Shown: positions 1 to 6,443, numbered from the stretch's first letter. The stretch is 9,389 nt of DNA from Petrotoga sp. UBA5851 (GCA_002431635.1 DJGH01000073.1:253-9641); one strand, 5' to 3'. Program-made: numbers and translations. The notes: generated from the sequence alone by a model not told the origin.

Positions 1-1445
1 TCCAAAAGATCATAGGCATAGGCATCTTTATCTGATTTCAGAATTGAAAGAATCTGGAACACTATCTTTTCAAGTGTTTTAAGATTTTTTTCCTTGCTCA
101 GGCGCAAAAGGTCTGTCAAAGCTTTTGTTACCCAAGCCTTCTTTGATGAAGCGTCGATACTCTGATACTCTTCAAGCTGTTTTTTTATATATGAGCGTAC
201 TCCTTTTAAATCTGTGTTATAAGAGTTAAGCTCTCCAATCGTATCCATTCCCTGCACGGAAAATTTGGTAAAGTCTTTTTTAAGATCGTAGTACCATATT
301 TTTTCCATAGTAAGTGCCAAGGGTATTTTTAAGCTTACCAAAGTACCGGTCTTTTTCTTTTGGAAAGAAACTGCTCCGCCCAGAATCTCTGTATAGTCCC
401 TGACAATGCTAAGACCAATACCCAAGCCTTCGGTTTTTCTTGTGAGTATATTTGAGGTACTTGAAGAGAAAGATCCGCTAAGCCTATCTATATCCTCCTG
501 GTTTATTCCACTTCCGCTGTCTTGTATGGAAAAATCAAAGAAAGATTCCTGGGCATTGAATTCAAACCATATATCACCGCTGTCTGTAAATTTCACCGCA
601 TTGTCTAAAAGCTCTTCCAGAATCCTTCTTAGTTTTTTGCTGTCGACAAAGATGGTTTTTTCATCGTAAGTAAAAGGAGCATGAATGAAGTGAAACGAAA
701 GTCCTTTTTTGAAGCATAGGTTTTCGTATTTGGATGAGATTTCCAGTACCAGATTACCTGGATTGAAATCTTCAAGAAGCATAAACTTGTTTATAGAATT
801 TTCTTCAAGATAGGATCTTTCTATCAGCCTGTCAAATTTTGCCAAAAGTTCTTTTGAACTGTCTATCATAACCCCCAGCATCTGCAGCTGCATTTTGTCT
901 GAGAGCTTGCTTTTTAAATGCTCTGAAAAACCGATTATAGATTGCAGAGGAGTTTTTATTTCATGTGAAAGTATCTTTAGAATGTTGGTTTTAAAGCCTG
1001 CGGAATTTTTAATTCTTTCCTGTGAGTCTTGAAGTGCCTGTATAGAACGGTTGAAGTTTTCATAAAGCTGTTCAAACTCATCCAGTATAGTTTTGAACTC
1101 ATCATTATTCATATAGGCTTGGGAAGGTTTTTTACCGTTTTTGATTTTTTGAAGGTAAGAAAGAATGTAGTCTATCGGCTGGCTGATGTCTTTTTTTATC
1201 TGATGTCTCAGAAAAAACAGAAAACCTGAGAATACCAAACCGAAAAAAATAATTCCAGCTACCAGATGAAGTATGAAAAAGTTCATACTCTCTGGCGGAA
1301 GTGTGTTTTCATGAAGATAACTTTTTATAACTGCAGCGGCAACAATATGAACTATGAAAAGTAATATAAGAGTATATATAATAAAGGTAGAAGTAATTTT
1401 TTTATTGATTTTTGAAGAAAATGAGCTTTTATTGTCTTTAATCAT
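1..1445 (-). CDS. Membrane sensor histidine kinase, 3' end cut by window edge
   Basis: The minus strand is open from an ATG at 1443-1445 to the left edge: 481 codons with no stop. Two hydrophobic segments (residues about 20-41 and 56-79) enclose a very short external loop. A linker follows, then a HisKA domain with H-box SHEIKTP (phospho-acceptor His161), N-box LLDNAVKFT (Asn282), DSGSG (309-313) and GLGIGLSIV (340-348). The protein should autophosphorylate on His161 and pass the phosphate to a response regulator, which is not in the window. The ATPase fold normally ends near residue 378, yet the frame continues at least 103 residues as a charged, helix-prone tail of unknown role. The signal is unknown; with almost no periplasmic part, sensing would be within the membrane or cytoplasm. 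A GGGGG at 1455-1459 is the only ribosome-binding candidate. The gene is divergent from the exporter operon, with 47 bp between starts. Confidence 0.93.
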   Translation of the reverse strand, partial: MIKDNKSSFSSKINKKITSTFIIYTLILLFIVHIVAAAVIKSYLHENTLPPESMNFFILHLVAGIIFFGLVFSGFLFFLRHQIKKDISQPIDYILSYLQKIKNGKKPSQAYMNNDEFKTILDEFEQLYENFNRSIQALQDSQERIKNSAGFKTNILKILSHEIKTPLQSIIGFSEHLKSKLSDKMQLQMLGVMIDSSKELLAKFDRLIERSYLEENSINKFMLLEDFNPGNLVLEISSKYENLCFKKGLSFHFIHAPFTYDEKTIFVDSKKLRRILEELLDNAVKFTDSGDIWFEFNAQESFFDFSIQDSGSGINQEDIDRLSGSFSSSTSNILTRKTEGLGIGLSIVRDYTEILGGAVSFQKKKTGTLVSLKIPLALTMEKIWYYDLKKDFTKFSVQGMDTIGELNSYNTDLKGVRSYIKKQLEEYQSIDASSKKAWVTKALTDLLRLSKEKNLKTLEKIVFQILSILKSDKDAYAYDLL

Positions 1446-1446
1446 A

Positions 1447-1452
1447 TATAAT
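1447..1452 (+). promoter_or_regulatory. Possible -10 box for the yjjPB operon
   Basis: TATAAT is a perfect -10 hexamer 40 bp before the yjjP start. No convincing -35 is seen 16-18 bp upstream, and there is no TGn extension, so this is tentative. It lies immediately beside the divergent kinase start codon, so expression of the two genes could interfere. Confidence 0.35.
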
Positions 1453-1475
1453 AACCCCCAAATAATAATGGATAC

Positions 1476-1491
1476 TTTCCTCAGGAGGAAA
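1476..1491. repeat. Inverted repeat covering the yjjP ribosome-binding site
   Basis: TTTCCTC (1476-1482) and GAGGAAA (1485-1491) are perfect inverted arms around AG. The right arm contains most of the AGGAGG Shine-Dalgarno (1483-1488) of yjjP. In RNA a 6-bp stem with a CAGG loop could mask the ribosome-binding site; in DNA it could be an operator. The role is inferred. Confidence 0.5.
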
Positions 1492-1492
1492 A

Positions 1493-2233
1493 ATGTTTCT
1501 TGAACGGATAGCTGATGTGCTTATATATATAGGGAAAAATCTTTCTTTTTACGGAGCTAGTGCAACAGAAATAGAGTACTACATATCAAAAATTTCTGAT
1601 GCATACGATATAGATGTGAATATTGCAGCCATAGGTACGGTCATAACTCTGACTGTGGTTGACGATCATGGAAAATCAATAACAAGGATTGAAAGAGTAA
1701 GCTATTCGGAGATCAACTTTGAGAAGCTTTCTCTGTGGGAAAACATGATAAAGCGTGTAACAGAAGAAAAACCAACTATATTTACGCTGAAACAGTGGAT
1801 AAAAGATATTGAAAAAAAGGAAAATTCACTCGGAATAAGCTTCTGGAAAAATATTATAGCAGTTTTCATTGCGTCGTTCGGTTTTTGTTTTGTATTCCGC
1901 GGAAATTATAAAGATGCAATCGCCTCAGGTATTTCGGCACTTTTAGTTTACATGGCCACATATAAGATAACAAGCAAAATATTCAGAGACTTTCTTGCCG
2001 GATTGCTTGTATACTCTGTGATAAAATTAATATCAAAGATTGTGTCAATAAGCATATTTCCTAGCCTGGCAGGGGGTATCATGGTCTTTGTACCCGGTCT
2101 TCTCCTTACAAACGCTATTATGGAAATAGGCGATAGAAATCTGGTTTCTGGAAGTTCAAAACTCATGGAAGCCATATTCATGCTTGGGTCTTTGGTTCTT
2201 GGAGCCGCCATGGCTTCTGCACTTTGGGGATAA
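1493..2233 (+). CDS. yjjP: ThrE/YjjP-type exporter subunit (DUF1212 half)
   Basis: This 246-residue protein matches the larger half of the threonine/serine exporter (ThrE) superfamily in its split form. A soluble N-terminal part (about 1-110) contains the family's SFYGASATEIE segment (18-28). At least four or five membrane helices fill 119-245, with a conserved-looking PGLLLTNAIMEIGDRN stretch followed by SGSS. In Corynebacterium the fused ThrE exports threonine and serine; in E. coli the split YjjP/YjjB pair is reported to export succinate under anaerobic conditions. The substrate here cannot be told. The start is set by AGGAGG (1483-1488) four bases before the ATG. The stop overlaps the ribosome-binding site of the next gene, which encodes the partner half, so the two are co-translated as one complex. 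Confidence 0.9.
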   Translation: MFLERIADVLIYIGKNLSFYGASATEIEYYISKISDAYDIDVNIAAIGTVITLTVVDDHGKSITRIERVSYSEINFEKLSLWENMIKRVTEEKPTIFTLKQWIKDIEKKENSLGISFWKNIIAVFIASFGFCFVFRGNYKDAIASGISALLVYMATYKITSKIFRDFLAGLLVYSVIKLISKIVSISIFPSLAGGIMVFVPGLLLTNAIMEIGDRNLVSGSSKLMEAIFMLGSLVLGAAMASALWG

Positions 2234-2242
2234 GGAGGAGAT

Positions 2243-2695
2243 ATGGATACGGAAATAATAACCAGAATTCTTATGGCTTTTTTGGCTACCGGAGGATTTT
2301 CTTTCTTATTTAAGACTCCCAAAAGACTTTTACCTATTGCTTCTTTGACAGGGGGACTCGGTTGGGCAGCTTATGAGGTGATAAAACTATTCTATGGATT
2401 TGAAAGTGCTATAATACTTTCGTCAGCTGTTGTAGGATTTCTTTCACACATATTTGCCAAAATATTTAAAACCAATGTGGATCCTTTTATAACGGCGGGT
2501 ATAGTACCGCTTGTTCCGGGAGCCTCCGCCTTTTTTGCCGTAAAAAGTTTTATCGACAAGAACCAGTCACAGGCTTCGAACTTCGCATACGAAACTTTTG
2601 TGTCTGCTTTTGGTATAGTAATAGGAATAGCAATTTCCTCGTATGTATCTAAAATACTGAATAAAAAAGATATTGACACAGAAAAAACAATCTGA
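2243..2695 (+). CDS. yjjB: ThrE/YjjB-type exporter subunit (ThrE_2 half)
   Basis: This 150-residue, mostly hydrophobic protein has four to five predicted membrane helices. It carries the YjjB-family signature PFITAGIVPLVPGASAFFA (81-99). It is the small partner of the preceding YjjP-type protein; together they correspond to full-length ThrE. AGGAGG (2233-2238) overlaps the upstream TAA and lies four bases before the ATG, indicating a two-gene operon. The last 23 bp of the gene contain the promoter of the downstream tRNA. As for its partner, the exported substrate (amino acid or dicarboxylate) is unknown. Confidence 0.9.
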   Translation: MDTEIITRILMAFLATGGFSFLFKTPKRLLPIASLTGGLGWAAYEVIKLFYGFESAIILSSAVVGFLSHIFAKIFKTNVDPFITAGIVPLVPGASAFFAVKSFIDKNQSQASNFAYETFVSAFGIVIGIAISSYVSKILNKKDIDTEKTI

Positions 2696-2701
2696 TATAA
2701 T
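2673..2701 (+). promoter_or_regulatory. Consensus sigma-70 promoter for tRNA-Arg
   Basis: TTGACA (2673-2678), a 17-bp spacer and TATAAT (2696-2701) give a perfect consensus, plus a TGA extension at 2693-2695. That TGA is also the yjjB stop codon. The predicted start near 2708 lies about 18 bases before the mature tRNA 5' end. Confidence 0.85.
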
Positions 2702-2725
2702 TTAACGGACAAAAAATAATACCGT

Positions 2726-2800
2726 GCCTTCATAGTTCAACGGATAGAACGGTGGATTCCTAATCCGCAGATAGGTGTTCGATTCACCTTGGGGGCACCA
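2726..2800 (+). tRNA. tRNA-Arg (anticodon CCU)
   Basis: The 75 bases fold as a full cloverleaf. The acceptor stem pairs GCCTTCA with TGGGGGC and includes two G-U pairs. The D stem is GTTC/GAAC. The anticodon stem is GTGGA/TCCGC around loop TTCCTAA, with anticodon CCT at 2759-2761. A 4-base variable loop follows, then T stem AGGTG/CACCT around TTCGATT. Discriminator A and an encoded CCA end the gene at 2800. It decodes AGG arginine codons. It has its own strong promoter just upstream. Confidence 0.96.
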
Positions 2801-2806
2801 TATCCT

Positions 2807-2848
2807 TAAGTGCAAAAGTGTCGGAATATTCCAGCACTTTTGCACTTA
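2807..2848 (+). terminator. Long hairpin behind tRNA-Arg, probable terminator or processing hairpin
   Basis: Arms 2807-2820 and 2835-2848 pair perfectly over 14 bp (core AAGTGCAAAAGTG). The 14-base interior contains a second palindrome, GGAATATTCC (2823-2832). The sequence after it is only loosely T-rich (ATTATATTTT), so intrinsic termination is plausible but not classical. It also lies between the convergent tRNA and chemoreceptor genes and may serve both. Confidence 0.6.
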
Positions 2849-2872
2849 TAATTATATTTTAGCATAATTTGT

Positions 2873-4582
2873 TCAGAACTTAAACTTACTTATAATACTA
2901 GCCAGTTCAGATGCAAGACTGTTGAGGGTTTCACTGTTGGAACTGACCTCTTGTGCGCTTTCTGACTGAAATCTTATGGAGGAAGTCATTTCATTAACCT
3001 GTTTGGTTATTTCTTTTGAAGCTTTAACGGAAGCATCTATTGATCCTGCTATTTCCTGTGATGAAGCACTCTGTTCCTGACTGTTTGCAGAGAGATTTTC
3101 TACCGAGGTACTTATCTGTTTTATGTTTTCTATTATCTGTCCGAACTCTTTTTCTATTTCAAAAGAGCTTTCAGATATTTCATATATGGTTTTTACTGTG
3201 CTTTGGGTTACTGCATCAACACCTTTTATTCCTGTCCTTATCAGTCCGAGAATACTTTCTATTTCTTGGGTAGTCCGCTTGCTTTCTTCAGCCAGCTTTC
3301 TTATTTCTTCAGCAACCACGGCAAAGCCTTTACCTGATTCGCCGGCTCTTGCTGCTTCTATCGCTGCATTAAGTGCAAGGAGGTTAGTCTGCTCTGCAAT
3401 AGAACTTATCTTTCCTACAACATCTTCTATATTCTGTGACTTTGCTTCAACGTCCTTTACTGCATCAATGGTGTCCTTAGCCTGATCTCTTGCCTGACTT
3501 ATTCTGTTCACAATGGTTTTAATGCTCTCCAATCCTTTTTTTGAAGCCTGGAGTACCATGATCGAATTTTCAGATAGATTCTGCGCCAGATGTGAAACAT
3601 TCTGAGCTGAAAAGGCTACTTCAGAAACCCCATTATTTGCATTTTCAATAGATTCAGAGGTGGATTTAACGTTCAGAAGAATATTTTCTGCGCATTCTTG
3701 AAGTTCCTCGCTTGCCTGACCTGATTTCATAGCAAGTTTTGAAAGATCTGAGGAGGAGAAATTAATCTTTTCAGATGAAGATTTTATACTGTTGAGGATT
3801 GAAAGCAGCTTTTCGTGGAGACCTGAAAGACATGATGATATTTTACCTATTTCGTCCTTTCTTTTAGTATACTGCTTTATTTCCTGTACACTCTTTTCAG
3901 AAAGGTCGTATCCTGCAAGAGCCGATATGGAAGCAGTGAGCTTGTTCAACGGTCGTTTCAATATTCTACTGATGAAAAATACAAACACAAGGATAAGAGC
4001 AAAAGAGATTATTGAAATATATAAAATAATGGATAAGATACCTTTTCTAAGAGAATCTTCAAGCTCTTTTGTAGGTACTCCGGCAAACCACATTCCTATT
4101 ACCCCGCCCTGACCGTTTTTTAAAGGGATATACTTTGACTGAAAGCTTTCTCCCACTACCACAGCCTGACCTTCAAAAACCTCTCCTTTTTTCAGAACTG
4201 TTTCCGAAACTTCTTTTGAAGCAGCAGTTCCCACAGCCCGTTTTCCATTTTTATCCAAGACATTTGTAGAGACTCTCATATTGTTAAGGAAAACGGTGAC
4301 GTACGCTCCGGTTTTTCTTTTTATGATGTCCAGGACATCATAGTTATTGTTGATAACAACTGTGCCTTTATACAAAATTTCTCCTTCGGTCCGCCATTCC
4401 CCGGGGTAAAGTTCGTCTTTGAGCATTAATCCAAGCTCGGTCACAGAGTCAATCTGTTTATAGCTTACGGATGTGCTGAGCTTTGTAAGCTCCGATGCAA
4501 AAAAAAGTGTAAAGAATACCAAAATTACCGTAACTCCTGCCATAACCAGAGAAATAACCCTGATACTTAAAGATTTAAACAT
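2873..4582 (-). CDS. Methyl-accepting chemotaxis protein with Cache-like sensor
   Basis: This 569-residue transmembrane chemoreceptor has a first membrane helix at about 9-29 and an extracytoplasmic sensor at about 31-180. The sensor's GGVIGMWFAGVPTKEL end resembles single Cache domains of the sCache_2/3 type. The second helix is about 183-206, then a HAMP linker (about 206-260) and a long coiled-coil signalling domain. The signalling tip is at 397-432 (EQTNLLALNAAIEAARAGE followed by GKGFAVVAEEIRKLAEES). It would sense an unidentified ligand and control CheA through CheW. No C-terminal CheR-docking pentapeptide is seen. The ATG is preceded by GGGAGG (4588-4593) five bases away. It is transcribed alone; CheA/CheW genes are not in the window. 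Confidence 0.97.
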   Translation of the reverse strand: MFKSLSIRVISLVMAGVTVILVFFTLFFASELTKLSTSVSYKQIDSVTELGLMLKDELYPGEWRTEGEILYKGTVVINNNYDVLDIIKRKTGAYVTVFLNNMRVSTNVLDKNGKRAVGTAASKEVSETVLKKGEVFEGQAVVVGESFQSKYIPLKNGQGGVIGMWFAGVPTKELEDSLRKGILSIILYISIISFALILVFVFFISRILKRPLNKLTASISALAGYDLSEKSVQEIKQYTKRKDEIGKISSCLSGLHEKLLSILNSIKSSSEKINFSSSDLSKLAMKSGQASEELQECAENILLNVKSTSESIENANNGVSEVAFSAQNVSHLAQNLSENSIMVLQASKKGLESIKTIVNRISQARDQAKDTIDAVKDVEAKSQNIEDVVGKISSIAEQTNLLALNAAIEAARAGESGKGFAVVAEEIRKLAEESKRTTQEIESILGLIRTGIKGVDAVTQSTVKTIYEISESSFEIEKEFGQIIENIKQISTSVENLSANSQEQSASSQEIAGSIDASVKASKEITKQVNEMTSSIRFQSESAQEVSSNSETLNSLASELASIISKFKF

Positions 4583-4663
4583 AGTAACCTCCCAGTATGA
4601 TGATAATAATATAAAAAATTATGTATAAAAATATAATAAAATATGAACCATGTTATTAAAACT

Positions 4664-4691
4664 ATTATATCAAAAAATAAACTCCTTTCAA
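4664..4691 (-). promoter_or_regulatory. Promoter of the chemoreceptor gene
   Basis: On the minus strand, TTGAAA (4686-4691), a 16-bp spacer and TATAAT (4664-4669) with a TGA extension (4670-4672) form a good sigma-70 promoter. The expected leader is about 75 bases. The -35 and spacer lie inside the terminator hairpin of the upstream gene. Confidence 0.6.
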
Positions 4692-4709
4692 AAAAGGAGT
4701 TTATTTTTT
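4672..4709 (-). terminator. Intrinsic terminator of the beta-barrel gene, bidirectional
   Basis: Arms 4672-4688 and 4693-4709 pair perfectly over 17 bp around a CAAA loop (plus-strand reading). The GC core is CTCC/GGAG, flanked by A runs on one side and T runs on the other, so it can stop transcription in both directions. It lies 20 bases after the stop codon of the 4730-5515 gene. Confidence 0.9.
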
Positions 4710-4729
4710 ATATTAAAAGGTATGTATGC

Positions 4730-5515
4730 TTAAAAATCAAAACCGTATGAAACGGCAAATTCAAACTGAAAATCCGGTAAAGACATACTTACAGCAACGT
4801 CCTTGAACATAAAATCATATTCAGGCATCTGTGTCGCTTCAAAGAAAAACGGTCTGTAATAACAATAACCTTTGTTGGCGTATAGTCTTTTAACCCTAAA
4901 CGGAGGTTTCACTGATAAAGACATGCAAAGCCCTTTGAACTTATATTCCAAAACAGCTGCCGGTGATAAAAGAAAAGCCGAGATATATGGTGGGACTGCG
5001 TAAAGAAAAGGTTCGTTGTTATGCTTGGTAAAGACAAAGTTTTTTCGTGTTTCTATAACAAACTGAGAGTATTCAACACCAAATGCAATGGATAAAGCTT
5101 GTGAAAGCGTACTTTCCTGCTGATTAATAAGATCAAAGATCAAGAACGAAGAAGTCTTGACTGAACCCATCAGATATGTTGAATCAAACAGCGGAGTTAC
5201 ATCAAGATAAGAGGATGCTTTGAAAGGTCCCCAACGGTAATTAAAATTCAAAAAAAACATGGGTGAAAAAGTTTTTTCCAGTCCAGGATAAGAGATACTG
5301 CATGTTTTTGTTGCACCCGAGCTTTCCCGTATTTCATAAGTATCGTTGTAGGCAGGTACCTTTACGTAAATTGATGTAGGAGTAGTTACAGAAAAGCCAA
5401 GATTAATGTAACTCTCAAGATTTATGACAGTATCAAGAAAGTTTATAAAAGAACTTGCAAATACAGATAGGCATAAAAGCATAAGCATAACCGAAATAAA
5501 CAAGAAATTCTTCAT
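4730..5515 (-). CDS. Exported beta-barrel-like protein, unknown function
   Basis: This 261-residue protein is not recognised as a named family. Residues 1-20 form a signal peptide with a likely cut after VFA. The rest is rich in alternating aromatic/hydrophobic segments (for example FFLNFNYRWGPFKASSYLDV and the final FQFEFAVSYGFDF) and ends in phenylalanine, as outer-membrane barrels commonly do. An outer-membrane or surface location is therefore inferred, supporting a two-membrane cell. GGGAGG (5520-5525) lies four bases before the ATG. It is monocistronic, with its own promoter and a strong terminator. An inverted repeat over the promoter suggests repression. It could also be a periplasmic beta-sheet protein. 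Confidence 0.85.
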   Translation of the reverse strand: MKNFLFISVMLMLLCLSVFASSFINFLDTVINLESYINLGFSVTTPTSIYVKVPAYNDTYEIRESSGATKTCSISYPGLEKTFSPMFFLNFNYRWGPFKASSYLDVTPLFDSTYLMGSVKTSSFLIFDLINQQESTLSQALSIAFGVEYSQFVIETRKNFVFTKHNNEPFLYAVPPYISAFLLSPAAVLEYKFKGLCMSLSVKPPFRVKRLYANKGYCYYRPFFFEATQMPEYDFMFKDVAVSMSLPDFQFEFAVSYGFDF

Positions 5516-5598
5516 AATTCCTCCCTGTACGGTAGTGTAGGTTGCATTTAAACTCTTTTTTTTAATATGAAAAGAAAAAAATACTTTTAGACATATAA

Positions 5599-5604
5599 AT
5601 TATA
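5599..5604 (-). promoter_or_regulatory. -10 box of the beta-barrel gene
   Basis: TATAAT on the minus strand, about 84 bp before the start codon. The -35 is poor (GCTTAC at 17 bp, or TTGCTT at 19 bp), which would fit a weak or regulated promoter. Confidence 0.5.
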
Positions 5605-5624
5605 CAACAATTTTATTTGTTGTA
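5603..5624. promoter_or_regulatory. Inverted repeat, candidate operator over the beta-barrel promoter
   Basis: TACAACAA (5603-5610) and TTGTTGTA (5617-5624) are perfect 8-bp inverted arms separated by six bases. The repeat overlaps the -10 box and fills most of the spacer, where a bound repressor would block polymerase. The cognate regulator is unknown; the neighbouring XRE proteins are candidates only by proximity. Confidence 0.5.
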
Positions 5625-5674
5625 AGCAAAAAGTGTTTTTATTCACACATCTTCTGAAAAGAATGAATTGGAAG

Positions 5675-6040
5675 TCACTCTTTTCCGAGTTCGTTTGCCA
5701 GGTCTTTAAGTTTTTCGCCGAAAAGTTTAAGTTCCTGAGGGGAAAGAAGATTTTCGATATTTTTTAATTTATTAAGACGCTGCATAATAAATTCATATGA
5801 ACTTTCCGTATCCTGTCCCTTCAGCTCGTTTATGCACAGAAGAAAATCTGTGCTAACCCCAAGAGCCACGGCGATTTTGGCAATTGTCTCTGCGTCGGGC
5901 TTAGCTCCTTTTTCTATTCGGTATATAGTTGTAAAGCTTACTCCGGAAAGCTGCGCCAGTTTTTCCATGGAAATTTTCTTTGACACCCGTGTTTCTCTTA
6001 ATCTGAGACCTATTTTATAAAAATCTAACAACAGTATCAC
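5675..6040 (-). CDS. XRE/Cro-family transcriptional regulator with C-terminal extension
   Basis: The longest reading is 121 residues from a GTG at 6038-6040. The real start is more likely the TTG at 6029-6031 (118 residues), because the bases across the GTG read GAGGTGAT, an excellent Shine-Dalgarno that would be too close to serve the GTG. An HTH_3 domain occupies about residues 8-65, with recognition-helix segment GVSFTTIYRIEKG and KIAVALGVSTDFLL. A charged, helical 50-residue tail follows, probably for dimerisation or signal input. It should be a small DNA-binding repressor. The divergent neighbour at 6191 is a paralogue with a nearly identical recognition helix, so both may bind the same sites. 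No strong terminator follows; only a 4-bp hairpin with a T run is visible near 5630-5648. Confidence 0.92.
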   Translation of the reverse strand: MILLLDFYKIGLRLRETRVSKKISMEKLAQLSGVSFTTIYRIEKGAKPDAETIAKIAVALGVSTDFLLCINELKGQDTESSYEFIMQRLNKLKNIENLLSPQELKLFGEKLKDLANELGKE

Positions 6041-6050
6041 CTCAATTTTA

Positions 6051-6079
6051 ATTATACTTTATATATTGCAAGTGTGCAA
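6051..6079 (-). promoter_or_regulatory. Promoter of the 5675 XRE gene
   Basis: On the minus strand TATAAT lies at 6051-6056 and TTGCAC at 6074-6079, with a 17-bp spacer. The -35 matches consensus only in its TTG. An inverted repeat (6066-6079) covers the -35 and part of the spacer, consistent with repression. Confidence 0.5.
6066..6079. promoter_or_regulatory. TTGCA inverted repeat, candidate XRE operator
   Basis: TTGCA (6066-6070) and TGCAA (6075-6079) form an inverted repeat with a 4-bp centre, overlapping the -35 region of the leftward XRE promoter. Related TTGCA motifs recur at 6127-6132 and 6161-6165 in the same intergenic region. Confidence 0.45.
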
Positions 6080-6108
6080 AAAGTAATTTAAAAGCTACAG
6101 ATATTTAA

Positions 6109-6138
6109 TTGACTTGTTTTTCATAATTGCAATATAAT
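6109..6138 (+). promoter_or_regulatory. Promoter of the 6191 XRE gene
   Basis: TTGACT (6109-6114), an 18-bp spacer and TATAAT (6133-6138) make a strong sigma-70 match, with an expected start near 6145. The palindrome ATTGCAAT (6126-6133) touches the -10 box and would be a natural repressor site. Confidence 0.65.
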
Positions 6139-6165
6139 CAAAGTAAGAATTATTTAATAATTGCA
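6123..6165 (+). repeat. Direct repeat ATAATTGCA, two copies
   Basis: ATAATTGCA occurs at 6123-6131 and again at 6157-6165, 34 bp apart, on either side of the predicted transcription start of the 6191 gene. A separate AT-only dyad (AATTAT-TTA-ATAATT, 6148-6162) overlaps the second copy. These are candidate operator units; binding is inferred. Confidence 0.5.
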
Positions 6166-6190
6166 TAATTATAGATGAAAGGGGGAAAAT

Positions 6191-6397
6191 ATGAGAAACA
6201 ATCTTAAAACATTGAGAATACAGAAAAAGATGACTCTTGAAGACGTAGCTTTCAAATCCGGACTTGCGTTTACAACCATATGGCGGATAGAAAAAGGACA
6301 GATAGTTCCTACAATTTCTACATGTGCTAAAATTGCCGTTGCGTTAGGGGTAACTCTTGATGATCTTTTTACTCTGGAGAGCATTAACGAAAAATAA
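6191..6397 (+). CDS. Small XRE/Cro-family transcriptional regulator
   Basis: This 68-residue protein consists almost wholly of one HTH_3 domain: GLAFTTIWRIEKG at 24-36 and KIAVALGVTLDDLF at 47-60. It closely resembles the divergent regulator at 5675 in the recognition helix (FTTI-RIEKG) and the KIAVALGV segment, but lacks that protein's C-terminal tail. AAAGGGGG (6178-6185) precedes the ATG. The likely role is a compact repressor that binds its own promoter region and perhaps its neighbour's. A single TAA separates it, in the same frame, from the small ORF at 6440, so the pair could be an operon or a once-longer protein. Confidence 0.9.
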   Translation: MRNNLKTLRIQKKMTLEDVAFKSGLAFTTIWRIEKGQIVPTISTCAKIAVALGVTLDDLFTLESINEK

Positions 6398-6410
6398 AGG
6401 ACAAATTTTT

Positions 6411-6443
6411 ATGGCCGATATTCTGCAGGGGGATGCAAATTGA
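6411..6443 (+). CDS. Possible 10-codon leader ORF
   Basis: ATG at 6411 opens the peptide MADILQGDAN and ends in TGA at 6441-6443, which overlaps the TTG start of the next ORF (6440-6442). AAAGGA (6396-6401) could serve it. Such an overlap is the usual layout of translational coupling, but an ORF this short can arise by chance. Confidence 0.25.
   Translation: MADILQGDAN

Noticed and set aside
1948..2322. 124-residue minus-strand ORF opposite yjjP/yjjB
   Set aside because: Antisense shadow of the exporter genes with no independent support.
2392..2733. 113-residue minus-strand ORF opposite yjjB and the tRNA promoter
   Set aside because: It is antisense to a clear membrane-protein gene and overlaps the tRNA gene start; no ribosome-binding site or family resemblance.
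2726..2860. tRNA-Arg as an integration (att) site
   Set aside because: No integrase gene, no repeated tRNA 3' end and no mobile-element genes are visible in the window.
3123..3485. Plus-strand ORFs inside the chemoreceptor gene
   Set aside because: The opposite strand encodes the conserved signalling tip; these are frame shadows.
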